From: Caballeronia sp. Lep1P3
GTDB taxonomy: Bacteria; Pseudomonadota; Gammaproteobacteria; Burkholderiales; Burkholderiaceae
Direction: 5' to 3'
Length of the DNA stretch: 64,000 bases
Assembly (NCBI RefSeq): GCF_022879595.1
Contig: NZ_CP084267.1
Span: forward strand, 620,001 to 684,000
Part shown: positions 36,774 through 45,211 of the stretch, piece after piece
Numbering within the stretch: the stretch's first letter is position 1
Layout: each line of letters begins with the position of its first letter
Translations under genes and position numbers: made by a program
Notes under the pieces: model-generated
Database searches by the model: none
What the model was told of the DNA's origin: nothing
The model's input: the letters and a program-made list of their open reading frames with translations, nothing else

Positions 36774-37304
36774 ATGACCTTCAAAGACGAAACAACGCAC
36801 GCCCCCAGCCGCGCAAACGATTGCCGCCGCTACGATCCACCCGAGAACGTAGACACGCTCCTGCTGGCATGGGCGCGACGCGCCCGCGAAGCGCAGATGC
36901 GCCATTACGCGCTCGCCGAGCGCCTCGCCACGCGCGCCAAGCGTCTCGGGCTCGCGGTCATCGCCATTACGACGCTCACCGGCACGTCCGCGTTCCTGTC
37001 GCTCGTCATCATGGCGGTGTCGCCCGGACTGCGCCTCCTCGTCGGCATGACGAGCATGAGCGCGGCCGTGCTCGCCTCGCTGCAGACGTTTCTGCGCTAT
37101 GGCGAGCGCGCGGAAGCGCATCGGCGGGCGGGCGCGCGCTATGGCGCGGTACGGCGGCGCATCGAGACCATTCACGTAGGCGATCCGCTCGGGCTCGACA
37201 TGCGCGACATCGCGCGCGTTCGCGACGAACTCGACGACATCGCGCAGACCGCGCCGCATCTGACGCACGAAGCGTCCACATGCGCGCCAAGCGCCGCGCG
37301 TTAG
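36774..37304 (+). CDS. SLATT-like two-TM membrane protein
   Basis: 176 residues. A charged N-terminal helix (WARRAREAQMRHYALAERL) leads into two closely spaced TM helices (about 59-79 and 84-104, AVIAITTLTGTSAFLSLVIM and LVGMTSMSAAVLASLQ), followed by a long charged helix (YGERAEAHRRAGARYGAVRRRIE). This matches the SLATT group of predicted membrane effectors that accompany SMODS nucleotidyltransferases or SLOG sensors in antiphage systems. No such partner is adjacent: the neighbours are an SDR and a binding protein. It may be an orphan effector or a housekeeping derivative. The family call is by pattern and not certain. Confidence 0.7.
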   Translation: MTFKDETTHAPSRANDCRRYDPPENVDTLLLAWARRAREAQMRHYALAERLATRAKRLGLAVIAITTLTGTSAFLSLVIMAVSPGLRLLVGMTSMSAAVLASLQTFLRYGERAEAHRRAGARYGAVRRRIETIHVGDPLGLDMRDIARVRDELDDIAQTAPHLTHEASTCAPSAAR

Positions 37305-37329
37305 CGCCGATGCGTCGCTTATTTGCGGT

Positions 37330-38112
37330 TTATTGCGCGATCGGGTCCAGCCCCGTCTTGCGCACGGTCGGCTGCGCGGCCGGCGATGCGAGGAACCGGA
37401 GCAGCGCACGCGCCTCCTCGGGATGCTTCGAGCCGACCGGAATGCCCGCCGCATAGCGCGTGACGGATTGCACTTCCTCCGGCACCTTGCCGACGAATTC
37501 CACGCCCGGCACAGGCAGCAGTTCCGCGACCTGCTGAAAGCCGATCTCATAGTCGCCGTTCGCGACGACCGAGGCGACGGGAATGCGCGGAATCATCGTC
37601 GCCTTGGGCGCGACTTCGTCCTGGATACCGAGCTTCCTGAACATCTCGTTCTTGATATACACGCCGCTCGCGCTATCCGAATACGCGATGGACTTCGCGT
37701 GCAGAAGCGTCTGCCGCAGCCCATCGACGCGCGCGATGTCGGGCTTCGGCGCGCCCGCGCGCACGACCATGCCGATGCGCGAATCCGCCAGTTCGACGCG
37801 CGATTGCGGCATCACCTTGCCGTCCTTGATGAGACCGTCGAGCGCGTAGCCGACCATGATGACCACATCCGCCGGTTCGCCGCGCGCGAGGCGGTTGGGA
37901 ATCGCCTGCGGCGACTCGCCCATCGAAGGGCCGAGGATGGTGTCGAGCGTGTCGCCGGTGCGTTCGGTGAACGCCGGCCCGAGCGCCTTGTACGCGGCGG
38001 TGAAACCGCCCGACGTCATGACGTGCAGTTCGACGGCGCGCGCCGCGACACTCGCAAAGGACGCGGCGGCGACGAAGGAAAACGCCGCAACGCGGGAAAA
38101 CAATGTCTTCAT
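37330..38112 (-). CDS. Substrate-binding protein, ModA-like
   Basis: 260 residues with a signal peptide (SFVAAASFASVAARA). The mature protein resembles molybdate-type and other periplasmic binding proteins (ELHVMTSGGFTAAYKALGP, LARGEPADVVIMV, SDSASGVYIKNEMFRKLG). No permease or ATPase gene is adjacent, so it may act as an orphan binder or in a chemosensory role. It is followed by, and may be co-transcribed with, nothing obvious; a FAD-linked oxidase gene lies 48 bases upstream on the same strand, making a two-gene unit likely. Confidence 0.82.
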   Translation of the reverse strand: MKTLFSRVAAFSFVAAASFASVAARAVELHVMTSGGFTAAYKALGPAFTERTGDTLDTILGPSMGESPQAIPNRLARGEPADVVIMVGYALDGLIKDGKVMPQSRVELADSRIGMVVRAGAPKPDIARVDGLRQTLLHAKSIAYSDSASGVYIKNEMFRKLGIQDEVAPKATMIPRIPVASVVANGDYEIGFQQVAELLPVPGVEFVGKVPEEVQSVTRYAAGIPVGSKHPEEARALLRFLASPAAQPTVRKTGLDPIAQ

Positions 38113-38160
38113 GTAAGTGTCGTGCGAAGCCGCGAAAAAAAAGACGACGAAAAAGCGGCG

Positions 38161-39549
38161 TCAAACTACCTTGCCGGGATTGAGAATGCCGAGCGGATCG
38201 AGCGCGCCCTTGATCGCGCGCATCGCGTCGATGTCGGTGGCGCGGCGGCTTTGCGGCAGGAAGTGCCGCTTCTTGACGCCGATGCCGTGTTCCGCCGAAA
38301 TCGATCCGCCCAGCTCGCGCGTCACGTCGTAGATCACGCGGTCGATGTCGTCGTGATCGTGCTTGCCGAGGCCCGGCACGTCGATGACGATATGAATATT
38401 GCCGTCGCCCAGATGCCCGTAGATCAGTACGAGCGCCTGCGGCCAGCGTTCGCGCAGCCGTTGTTCGCAGCGCGCGGCGGCCTCGCCGACCTGCGCGATC
38501 GAGAAGCTCACGTCATAGGCCGCGTGATTCGGGATGAAGCGCTGATATTCGCCGGGCGCATCGCGGATGGCCCAGAACGCGAGCGCATGCGCCTCCGACG
38601 ACGCGATCGCGGCATCCGCGACGATGCCTTCCTCCAGCATCGCGCCGAGAAATTCCTCGAAGGCATCGTTGTGGCGCGCGGGATCGGCGCCGACGCTTTC
38701 CAGCAGCACATAGAACGGATGCGCCGAGCCGAGCGGCGCGCGCAGCTGCGGCAGATTGGCGAGCACGGCGTCGTGGTAGCCGGACCACATGACTTCGAAC
38801 GCGGAGACGCCCGCCGCGAGGCCGGCCTGCGCGCGCGTGAGCAGCGTCGTCACGGCCTCGAAGTCCGGCAGGCCGCACCACGCGGTCGCGGTTGCCGTGG
38901 GCTTCGGACGCAGACGCAGCACCACGCGCGTGATGACCGCGAGCGTGCCTTCGCTGCCGATCAGAAGATGGCGCAGATCGTAGCCGCTGTTGTTCTTGAT
39001 CATCTTGTTGAGATCGCCGACGACCGCGCCGCTCGCGAGCACCGCTTCGAGGCCGAGCACCTGATCGCGCATCATCCCGTACTTGATGACGCGGTTGCCG
39101 CCCGCGTTCGTCGCGAGATTGCCGCCGATCGAACAACTGCCGCGCGCGCCGAGATCGAGCGGAAAGTAGAAGCCCGCCGCGCTCGCCGCTTCCTGCACCG
39201 TTTGCAGCGCGGCGCCGGCTTCCACTGTCATCGTGCCGGACACTTCGTCTATTTCGACGATGCGGTTCATGCGGTCCAGGCTCAGCGCGACCTCGCCGCC
39301 CAGCGCGTTCGCGCCGCCGACGAGTCCCGTCAGCCCGCCTTGCGTGACGACCGGCTGGCCGTGGCGCGAGCAGATTTCGAGCGCCTTCGCGACTTCCTCC
39401 GTCGTGCGGGGACGGATGACGGCGAGCGGCACTTCGCCTGGCAGCCCGCTCCAGTCGACGACGCGCCGCTCGCCGAATTCGTCCGGCAGCGCGACCACGT
39501 CCGCGCCGAGGGTGTCGCGCAATGCGCGTACAGCTTCGCTTGCCATCAT
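38161..39549 (-). CDS. FAD-linked oxidase / D-2-hydroxyacid dehydrogenase (GlcD/D2HGDH type)
   Basis: 462 residues with FAD_binding_4 (QGGLTGLVGG, ARGSCSIGGNLATNAGG) and FAD-oxidase_C (IYGHLGDGNIH, SAEHGIGVKKR) domains. The family oxidises D-lactate, glycolate or D-2-hydroxyglutarate using FAD. The ATG at 39549 has AGGAG upstream, slightly distant. A palindrome TTTACCGGTAAC at 39710-39721 lies upstream in the intergenic region. Its products would enter central metabolism; context (several hydroxyacid enzymes) agrees but does not name the substrate. Confidence 0.9.
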   Translation of the reverse strand: MMASEAVRALRDTLGADVVALPDEFGERRVVDWSGLPGEVPLAVIRPRTTEEVAKALEICSRHGQPVVTQGGLTGLVGGANALGGEVALSLDRMNRIVEIDEVSGTMTVEAGAALQTVQEAASAAGFYFPLDLGARGSCSIGGNLATNAGGNRVIKYGMMRDQVLGLEAVLASGAVVGDLNKMIKNNSGYDLRHLLIGSEGTLAVITRVVLRLRPKPTATATAWCGLPDFEAVTTLLTRAQAGLAAGVSAFEVMWSGYHDAVLANLPQLRAPLGSAHPFYVLLESVGADPARHNDAFEEFLGAMLEEGIVADAAIASSEAHALAFWAIRDAPGEYQRFIPNHAAYDVSFSIAQVGEAAARCEQRLRERWPQALVLIYGHLGDGNIHIVIDVPGLGKHDHDDIDRVIYDVTRELGGSISAEHGIGVKKRHFLPQSRRATDIDAMRAIKGALDPLGILNPGKVV

Positions 39550-39709
39550 GTGCTGCGTGTCTCCTTGATGTTGTGTGCATCGCCGGCGGTCATGGCCAAG
39601 GTTTCGATCTTCTTTCGGCCTTCGCACGACGACGCCTCAGTGCCGCACCTTATACCGCGCGGGCGTGCGACGGCAATAGGCAACGCTGCGGAGCGCGCCG
39701 CCTCCCTGC

Positions 39710-39721
39710 TTTACCGGTAAC
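39710..39721. promoter_or_regulatory. Near-palindrome TTTACCGGTAAC
   Basis: Matches the perfect GTTACCGGTAAC at 14644-14655 in 11 of 12 bases. It lies about 160 bases upstream of the FAD-linked oxidase ATG and after the stop of the reductase gene. Possible second operator of the same LacI-type regulator. Confidence 0.4.
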
Positions 39722-39751
39722 ATCCGCGCGGCTCGCTGCGGCGCGCGGGCA

Positions 39752-40801
39752 TCACGGAATCGCCTTTCGCTCGCGGAATTCGTCGAAGAGACGCAGGAAC
39801 ATGCCGGTGCTGTCGACGACATCGTGGAACCCGGCTTGCCGGATTTTCGTCGTGCTGGAGATGACGTCCCAGTCGCAACGAAAGATGAAGTCGCCAAAGC
39901 CCCACGCCGCGACGTGCTCGTAGGGAACCGGCACGAGACCGTGCTTCTTCACGATGCGCTCCCAGAGCGGACCCTTGTCCGCCATGTATTCGCGCAGGCT
40001 GATGGTCTGCGGCTCCGCGAGCGGCATGCCGAGATGATCGGCGATGGCGGGCCATAGCTGGTCCCAGCGGAACACGTCGCCGTTCGTGAGGTTGTAGCTC
40101 TCGCCGCCCGGCGCGTCGGTCGCGGCCCACACGGAACCGCGCGCGAGCTGCGCCGCATCGGTGACTTGCGCGAGCTTGCCGTAGCAGGTCGCGGTGCCGG
40201 GAAAGCGCAGCGGCAGGCCGAGTTCCTTGCTGATCGCCGCGTACACGGCGATGACCATCGAGAGGTTCATCGGATTGCCGAGCGCGAAGCCGCACACCAC
40301 GTCCGGCCGAAGCACGACGGCATCCCACGGCTTGCCCGACGCTTCCTGCGCGAGCCAGTCCTGCATGTCGTAGTAGAAGTTCGGCGGCATGTGGCGCGCA
40401 TCGTCCTCGCGCGCGGGCGTCCTGAACCGGCCGAGATGCGCCCCGTAATACTTCGCGCCCTCGTAGAGCACGACGCGCTCGAGCGCCGGCGAGTGCTCGC
40501 CGACCACGCTCACGAGGTTGCGCAGCATGCCGAGATTCACGTCGATGAGCGCCTGCGGCGTCGGCTGCTCCTGATACGCGGCGTGAAAGATATGCGTGAT
40601 GTCGTTCAGACCGCCGAGCTTCGCGCGCACGTCTTCGGCATCGAGCAGATCGACGGCGATGTGCGCGCCCGGTTTCGCATCGTCGGGCGTGCGCCGCGAC
40701 AGGCCGATGACGTCCCATCGCGGCAGCGACGCGAGATGATCCACGAGCTGACGCCCGATCACGCCGACGCCGCCCGCCACGAGTGCCTTGTACTGTTTCA
40801 T
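39752..40801 (-). CDS. PRISE-like SDR reductase (progesterone 5-beta-reductase type)
   Basis: Atypical extended SDR of 349 residues. The nucleotide-binding motif is AGGVGVIGRQL near the N-terminus, followed by VIGLSRRTPDD for NADP recognition. NFYYDMQDWL is the PRISE signature with the catalytic Tyr, and VVLRPDVVCGFALGNPMNL and TNGDVFRWDQLWP are family conserved. PRISE enzymes reduce activated C=C bonds of enones using NADPH. The biological substrate in bacteria is unknown. The ATG at 40801 begins MKQYKALV. It seems to be monocistronic. Confidence 0.88.
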   Translation of the reverse strand: MKQYKALVAGGVGVIGRQLVDHLASLPRWDVIGLSRRTPDDAKPGAHIAVDLLDAEDVRAKLGGLNDITHIFHAAYQEQPTPQALIDVNLGMLRNLVSVVGEHSPALERVVLYEGAKYYGAHLGRFRTPAREDDARHMPPNFYYDMQDWLAQEASGKPWDAVVLRPDVVCGFALGNPMNLSMVIAVYAAISKELGLPLRFPGTATCYGKLAQVTDAAQLARGSVWAATDAPGGESYNLTNGDVFRWDQLWPAIADHLGMPLAEPQTISLREYMADKGPLWERIVKKHGLVPVPYEHVAAWGFGDFIFRCDWDVISSTTKIRQAGFHDVVDSTGMFLRLFDEFRERKAIP

Positions 40802-40949
40802 GCAATTCCTTGGCCGATGAAGTGCTTCGCGCGTTCCGCGTTCTTGCGAAGCGATCCGGTCCGCGCAGCAATCGGCGCACCAAGAATCGTGGCGCCGCCC
40901 GAGCGACCCATGCACGGCCACTGCTTTGTTTCGCGTCACGAACAACATC

Positions 40950-41330
40950 ATGCGAGACATCGTCATCTTTAATCTGGACGGCACCATCGGGCCGATCCCG
41001 CACCGCGAGCATTACGTTCGCCGAAAACGTCGCGACTGGCACGCGTTTTCGTGCGATGAAGCATCGCATCTGGATCGCCTCGGGCCGCAGCGACGAAGCT
41101 CGCGCGGAAACGAAAAGCGTGGCCCGACGCGCACGTCGGCATGCGCCGCGCGGGCGACCGACAGGCGGACGATCGCCTGAAGCGCGGCTGGCTTTGGAGC
41201 GGCGTGATCCCGAAGGAGCGCATGCTGTGCGTCTACGACGAACGCCAGCGCGTCATCGACATGTGTTCGCGCGCAAGGGCTTGCGTGCTTTCAAGCCGCG
41301 CCCGGCGATTTCCAGCGCGGCACGCGGCTT
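40950..41330 (+). pseudogene. Broken HAD-like phosphatase gene (several frameshifts and a deletion)
   Basis: Pieces of one small HAD-type protein appear in successive frames: MRDIVIFNLDGTIG with HREHYV in the first (from 40950), HRIWIASGRSDEARAET in the second (from about 41062), MRRAGDRQADDRLKRGW with IPKERMLCVYDERQRVIDM in the third (41141-41265) and GLACFQAAPGDF back in the first (about 41274). About 25 codons seem missing after DWHAF. The first motif has Asn instead of the nucleophile Asp (NLDGT). The order and joining of segments fit a phage-type HAD/polynucleotide phosphatase domain, so this is a decayed gene. Confidence 0.75.
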
Positions 41331-41375
41331 GCGCTTTTTTGTATCGAGCATCGATGTCGATGCGGGAGACTCACG

Positions 41376-41729
41376 ATGAAATCCAGACTTGCGGTCACGG
41401 CGTTGCTGCTCGCTCTCGCGGGCGGCGCGCATGCGGAGGGCGCGGCGGGCGGCGATATCGGCGGCGCGGCGGGCGGCGCGGTCGGCGGCACGAGCAGCGC
41501 GGGCATGAATACGACCGGCGTGAACGGCGCGAATGCGCCAGGAACGACGACCGGCGGCACAAGCACGCGCGGCGGCGGCATCGGCGGCGCGAACAACGGC
41601 ACGCTCAGCAGCGGCGCCGGCATGGGCGGCATGCAGCCGCCGGGCAGCACGCGCAGCATGGGCACCGGCGTGACGAGTCCGCAGAACACGCCATCGCCGA
41701 GCGGCGGCGGATCGAGCGGCGGCTGGTGA
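41376..41729 (+). CDS. Gly-rich secreted hypothetical protein
   Basis: 117 residues with a signal peptide (MKSRLAVTALLLALAGGAHA). The mature part is almost entirely Gly, Ala, Ser, Thr and Asn in loose repeats (GGAAGGAVGGTSSAG, GTTTGGTSTRGGG), ending in GGGSSGGW. GGGAG precedes the ATG. Low-complexity exported proteins like this are frequent in Burkholderia; the role is unknown. It lies directly after the broken HAD-like gene. Confidence 0.7.
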   Translation: MKSRLAVTALLLALAGGAHAEGAAGGDIGGAAGGAVGGTSSAGMNTTGVNGANAPGTTTGGTSTRGGGIGGANNGTLSSGAGMGGMQPPGSTRSMGTGVTSPQNTPSPSGGGSSGGW

Positions 41730-41844
41730 ACGTGCGTTGCGCCTTATTCGACGATTCGCATTTGCTAAGCAATAAAGATCGTTAATTGGCGTGACGCGTG
41801 GAAGGTACGATAGCTCGCGCATCGACTACTTTCCCACGCCCGCC

Positions 41845-42840
41845 ATGTCCAGAACGATCGTATACGCCGACCGTCGCGCCTTTCTCTCCACGACGTTGCG
41901 CGCAGCCGCCGCCGCCGCCGTCGCAACGCTTCCGGCAGCGACTGCCGCGTTCGCGCAAGGCAACGCGCAGAACGCGCCGCGCGTGCTTCGCATCGGCAAT
42001 CAGAAGGGCTATCTCAATCTGCTGAAAGGCCGCGGCACGCTGGAAAAGCGTCTCGCGCCGCTCAACGTCTCGGTGACATGGACAGAATTCGGCGCCGGCC
42101 CCGTTCAGCTCGAAGCGCTCAATGTCGGATCGATCGATTTCGGCGATGTCGGCGAAGCGCCGCCCATCTTCGCGCAGGCCGCCGGCGCGCCGCTCGCGTA
42201 TGTCGCCGCCACGCCCGCGCGACCGCGCTCCGAAGCGGTGATCGTGCCGGCGCGCTCGCCGATCCGCTCGGTCGCGGACCTCAGGGGCAAGAAGATCGCG
42301 CTCAACAAGGGCAGCAACGTGCATTACTTTCTCGTCAAGCTGCTGCGTCAGCATGGGCTGCAATACAGCGACGTGAACCTCGTCTTTTTGCCTCCCGCCG
42401 ATGCGCGCGCCGCGTTCGAGCGCGCGTCGATCGATGCGTGGGTCATCTGGGACCCGTTCTTCGCAGCGGCGCAAAAAACGCTCGATGCGCGCGTCGTCGC
42501 CGATGCGAGCGGTGTCGTCGGCAATCGGGCGTACTACTTTTCGTCGCAGAGTTATACGGCGAAGAATCCCGACGTGGTCCGCGTTCTCATCGAGGAAATC
42601 GGCAAGGTGGACGACTGGGGCAAGGCGAACCACGACGCGCTCGCGACCGAACTCGCGCAGCTCTGGGGCTTGCCGAAGGCTGTCGTGGAGCTTGCGGTGA
42701 GCCGGCAGACGTTCGGCACCGAGCCGATCACGCGCGCGATCCTCGGCGAGCAGCAGCAAATCGCCGATACGTTTCTCGACCTCGGCCTCATTCCGAAGCA
42801 CGTCGAAGTATCGAAGGCCGCGCCGCCCAACCTCGCGTGA
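41845..42840 (+). CDS. Sulfonate/nitrate-type ABC binding protein (SsuA-like)
   Basis: 331 residues with a signal peptide containing an Arg pair (YADRRAFLSTTLRAAAAAA, Tat-like but not canonical). Mature features: LRIGNQKGYLNLLKGRGTLE, DFGDVGEAPPIFAQAAG, LNKGSNVHYFLVKLLRQHG and DAWVIWDPF, typical of aliphatic sulfonate binding proteins. No ssuB or ssuC is adjacent. It converges with the cytochrome c/SoxC pair, ten bases apart, suggesting a link to sulfur compound use: sulfonate-derived sulfite would be oxidised by the SoxC-like enzyme. Confidence 0.9.
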   Translation: MSRTIVYADRRAFLSTTLRAAAAAAVATLPAATAAFAQGNAQNAPRVLRIGNQKGYLNLLKGRGTLEKRLAPLNVSVTWTEFGAGPVQLEALNVGSIDFGDVGEAPPIFAQAAGAPLAYVAATPARPRSEAVIVPARSPIRSVADLRGKKIALNKGSNVHYFLVKLLRQHGLQYSDVNLVFLPPADARAAFERASIDAWVIWDPFFAAAQKTLDARVVADASGVVGNRAYYFSSQSYTAKNPDVVRVLIEEIGKVDDWGKANHDALATELAQLWGLPKAVVELAVSRQTFGTEPITRAILGEQQQIADTFLDLGLIPKHVEVSKAAPPNLA

Positions 42841-42850
42841 TGTCTGCGCG

Positions 42851-43387
42851 TCACAGCGCGCCGGGCCGCGGATCGCCGACGAAACCATCGCGGTTCGGCA
42901 TCTTCACTTTCGGAAGCGACTTCGCATCGAGGCGCGCGTCGCCGGGCACGATGCCGTTCAGGTTCAGCACATACGCGCTCACGGCATAGACTTCGTCGGC
43001 GGAGAGCGACTGCGGCGCGTTGTACGGCATCGCGCGGCGAATGTAGTCGAAGAGCGTCGTCGCATAGGGCCAGTAACTGCCGACCGTCTTCTTCGGCTTC
43101 GCGCCGGTGAGCGTGCCGATGCCGCCCGCGAGCGGATCGCCGATGCCGCCCTCGCCTTTCGCGCCGTGACACGCGGCGCATTTCGCCGCAAAAATCTCCC
43201 AGCCGTGCGCGACATCGCCGGAACCGGCTGGCAGGCCGTGTCCGGCTGGGTCCACGTCGATGTTCCATGCGGCAAGCGCTTTTTCATCGACGGGCTGTCC
43301 GATGCCGTAATCGGCGCTCGCGGCATGGATGGTCGTGGAGAGGGCGCAGATCATCGTGAACGAAGCTATAAAAAGCGGCTTACGCAT
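42851..43387 (-). CDS. Periplasmic monoheme cytochrome c, partner of SoxC-like enzyme
   Basis: 178 residues with a signal peptide (MRKPLFIASFTMICALSTT). One heme-c site, CAACH, in a class I cytochrome c (GWEIFAAKCAACHGAKGEGG), with a likely axial Met in RRAMPYNAP. Its ATG overlaps the 3' end of the SoxC-like gene by eight bases, so they are expressed together. It would take electrons from sulfite or sulfane oxidation and pass them to the respiratory chain. SoxD usually has two heme domains, so this is a shorter version. Confidence 0.88.
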   Translation of the reverse strand: MRKPLFIASFTMICALSTTIHAASADYGIGQPVDEKALAAWNIDVDPAGHGLPAGSGDVAHGWEIFAAKCAACHGAKGEGGIGDPLAGGIGTLTGAKPKKTVGSYWPYATTLFDYIRRAMPYNAPQSLSADEVYAVSAYVLNLNGIVPGDARLDAKSLPKVKMPNRDGFVGDPRPGAL

Positions 43388-44672
43388 TGCGCACCTCGCC
43401 CGTCGCCTCGACATGCCAGTTCTGTATGCCGTTGTAGTGGTATTGCGAATTGACGCCGCGCGCGGCCACGAGCGCATCGTGCGTGGGCTGCACATAGCCG
43501 GTCTCGTCGATGGCGCGGCTTTGCAGATTCGCCGGCGCGCCGTCCCATTGCCAGTCCGCTTCGAAGCGCGTGAGCGCGCGGTCGTGGACGGCGCTCGTCA
43601 GGCGCGCGGGCCGCCAGGTCTTACCGCCATCGGTCGAGACATCGACGCTGCGTATGCGTCCGCGGCCCGACCACGCGTAGCCGCTGATCGCGTAGTAACC
43701 GCGCGCCGTCAGGCGGTGCCCCGCCGACGGGCGCGTGATGACCGATTTCGCGTCCATCTCGAAGACGAACTGGCGCGCGCGGCCATCGGGCAGAAGTCCC
43801 GTGTACTTGGACGTTTCCTCGCGCGTCATCTCCGGGCCGCGCACGAGCTTCAGGCGCCGCAGCCACTTGATGTTCGTGTTGCCCTCGAAGCCCGGCACGA
43901 TGAGCCGCACCGGATAGCCGTTCTCCGCGCGCAGACGCTCGCCGTTCTGCGCATACGCGACGAGCGCCCGCTCGACGATGCGCTCGAGCGGCAGGGTGCG
44001 CGTCAACGCGGCGCCGTCCGCGCCTTCGGCGAGCACCCATTGCGCGGACGGGTCCACGCCGACTTCGTCGAGCAGCGTGGAAAGACGCACGCCGGTCCAT
44101 TCGCAGCACGAAAGCAGGCCGTGCGTGAGTTGCACGGGCAAGCCGCTCGGACCGTTCCATTCGGTGCCGGTATTGCCCGAGCATTCCAGAAAATACACGC
44201 GCGATTCGGACGGCAGGCGCAACAGGTCGTCCATGCTGAAGATGCGCGGCTCGCGCACGAGGCCGTGAATCGCGAGCCGATGCCGCTCGGGATCGATGGC
44301 GGGCACGCCCGCGTGATGACGCTCGTAGACGAGGCCGTTCGGCGTGAGCGTGCCGGACAGGTCCGCGAGCGGCGTCATCGACGAGCCGGAGCCGGGCATC
44401 GCGGGGGCGCGCGCGCTGCGCCGGAACACGTCGGCTTCGAACGATGAAGGCACGCCGTAAGGCGGCGACAGCAGCGATGCGCCCGGCGCGAGCGTCCACG
44501 GCTCGACTTCGAGCGGTGCGATGCTGGCCGTATCGGGCGTCGTGCGCGCATGAGCCCGCAATGCGGCGCCTGCCGCGAGCGCGCCGACCGCGAGCTTGCG
44601 CATGGCGTCGCGCCGCGCATTCGGCGCATCCGGCGCACTCCCGCGCCGCTTCTTCTTCGATAACTCTTGCAT
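43380..44672 (-). CDS. soxC: SoxC-type sulfite/sulfane dehydrogenase (molybdoenzyme)
   Basis: 430 residues. An N-terminal region with Arg-rich segment and hydrophobic stretch (KLAVGALAAGAALRAHA) suggests Tat export. The sulfite oxidase molybdopterin domain contains FLECSGNTGTEW (Cys ligand of Mo) and SCCEWTGVRLSTLLDEVG; the C-terminal dimerisation domain ends with WHVEATGEVRNA. Family role: oxidation of sulfite or of the sulfane sulfur on SoxYZ, in the periplasm. It is coupled to the monoheme cytochrome gene. No soxXYZAB genes are near, so a sulfite dehydrogenase role is more likely than a full Sox cycle. Confidence 0.85.
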   Translation of the reverse strand: MQELSKKKRRGSAPDAPNARRDAMRKLAVGALAAGAALRAHARTTPDTASIAPLEVEPWTLAPGASLLSPPYGVPSSFEADVFRRSARAPAMPGSGSSMTPLADLSGTLTPNGLVYERHHAGVPAIDPERHRLAIHGLVREPRIFSMDDLLRLPSESRVYFLECSGNTGTEWNGPSGLPVQLTHGLLSCCEWTGVRLSTLLDEVGVDPSAQWVLAEGADGAALTRTLPLERIVERALVAYAQNGERLRAENGYPVRLIVPGFEGNTNIKWLRRLKLVRGPEMTREETSKYTGLLPDGRARQFVFEMDAKSVITRPSAGHRLTARGYYAISGYAWSGRGRIRSVDVSTDGGKTWRPARLTSAVHDRALTRFEADWQWDGAPANLQSRAIDETGYVQPTHDALVAARGVNSQYHYNGIQNWHVEATGEVRNA

Positions 44673-44689
44673 AACTCGCTATCCGCACG

Positions 44690-45004
44690 TCATTTGATCT
44701 GCAACATCGCCTCGCGCACACCGATGCGGCGTGGAATGACCTTGTCCCGAAACGCGAGATCGGCCGAATCCTGCTGCGCGGCGATGACTTGCTCGCTGAT
44801 CGGATAGGTTACGCCCCATTCGAGCCGGCCGATGGCTTTCGTCCGCACGTCGTTCGGCACGCCCGTAATGCTCGAGAGAAAGCGCGCCGCTTCGTCGGGA
44901 TGCGCGGCAAGCTGGTCGAGGAGCAGACGCAGCGCGGCGGGATATTCCCGCGCGAAGCTGCGCGTCGCAATGGACGAAGAGGTTCGGGTCAGTGGTCGTG
45001 GCAT
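44690..45004 (-). pseudogene. C-terminal remnant of an SsuA-like binding protein
   Basis: 104 residues readable from an ATG at 45004. The part ATRSFAREYPAALRLLLDQ, HPDEAARFLSSITGVPNDV and YPISEQVIAAQQDSADLAF matches the last third of sulfonate-binding proteins, where a full-length protein has about 330 residues. The N-terminal two thirds and the signal peptide are missing, and a few residues seem deleted between LLLDQLAA and HPDEA. It lies upstream of the SoxC-like gene. It is probably a dead fragment. Confidence 0.7.
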
Positions 45005-45211
45005 GGACGCGCGGTGATGAGCCGGAAGCCCGGCGAAGGCGAACCATTCTAGTCACGGCGTTTCGCGGCACGAAACAACGAGGTTTCATATCGATATCGA
45101 GCGCGGCTCCGCATGACCATCAGCGCCGCGCATGGGGATGCGGAAACGTTAAAATATGATGCAGTTCTGCCGGCGCAGCCCGGCATCCGGAACCTCGATC
45201 ATTCACGACCG

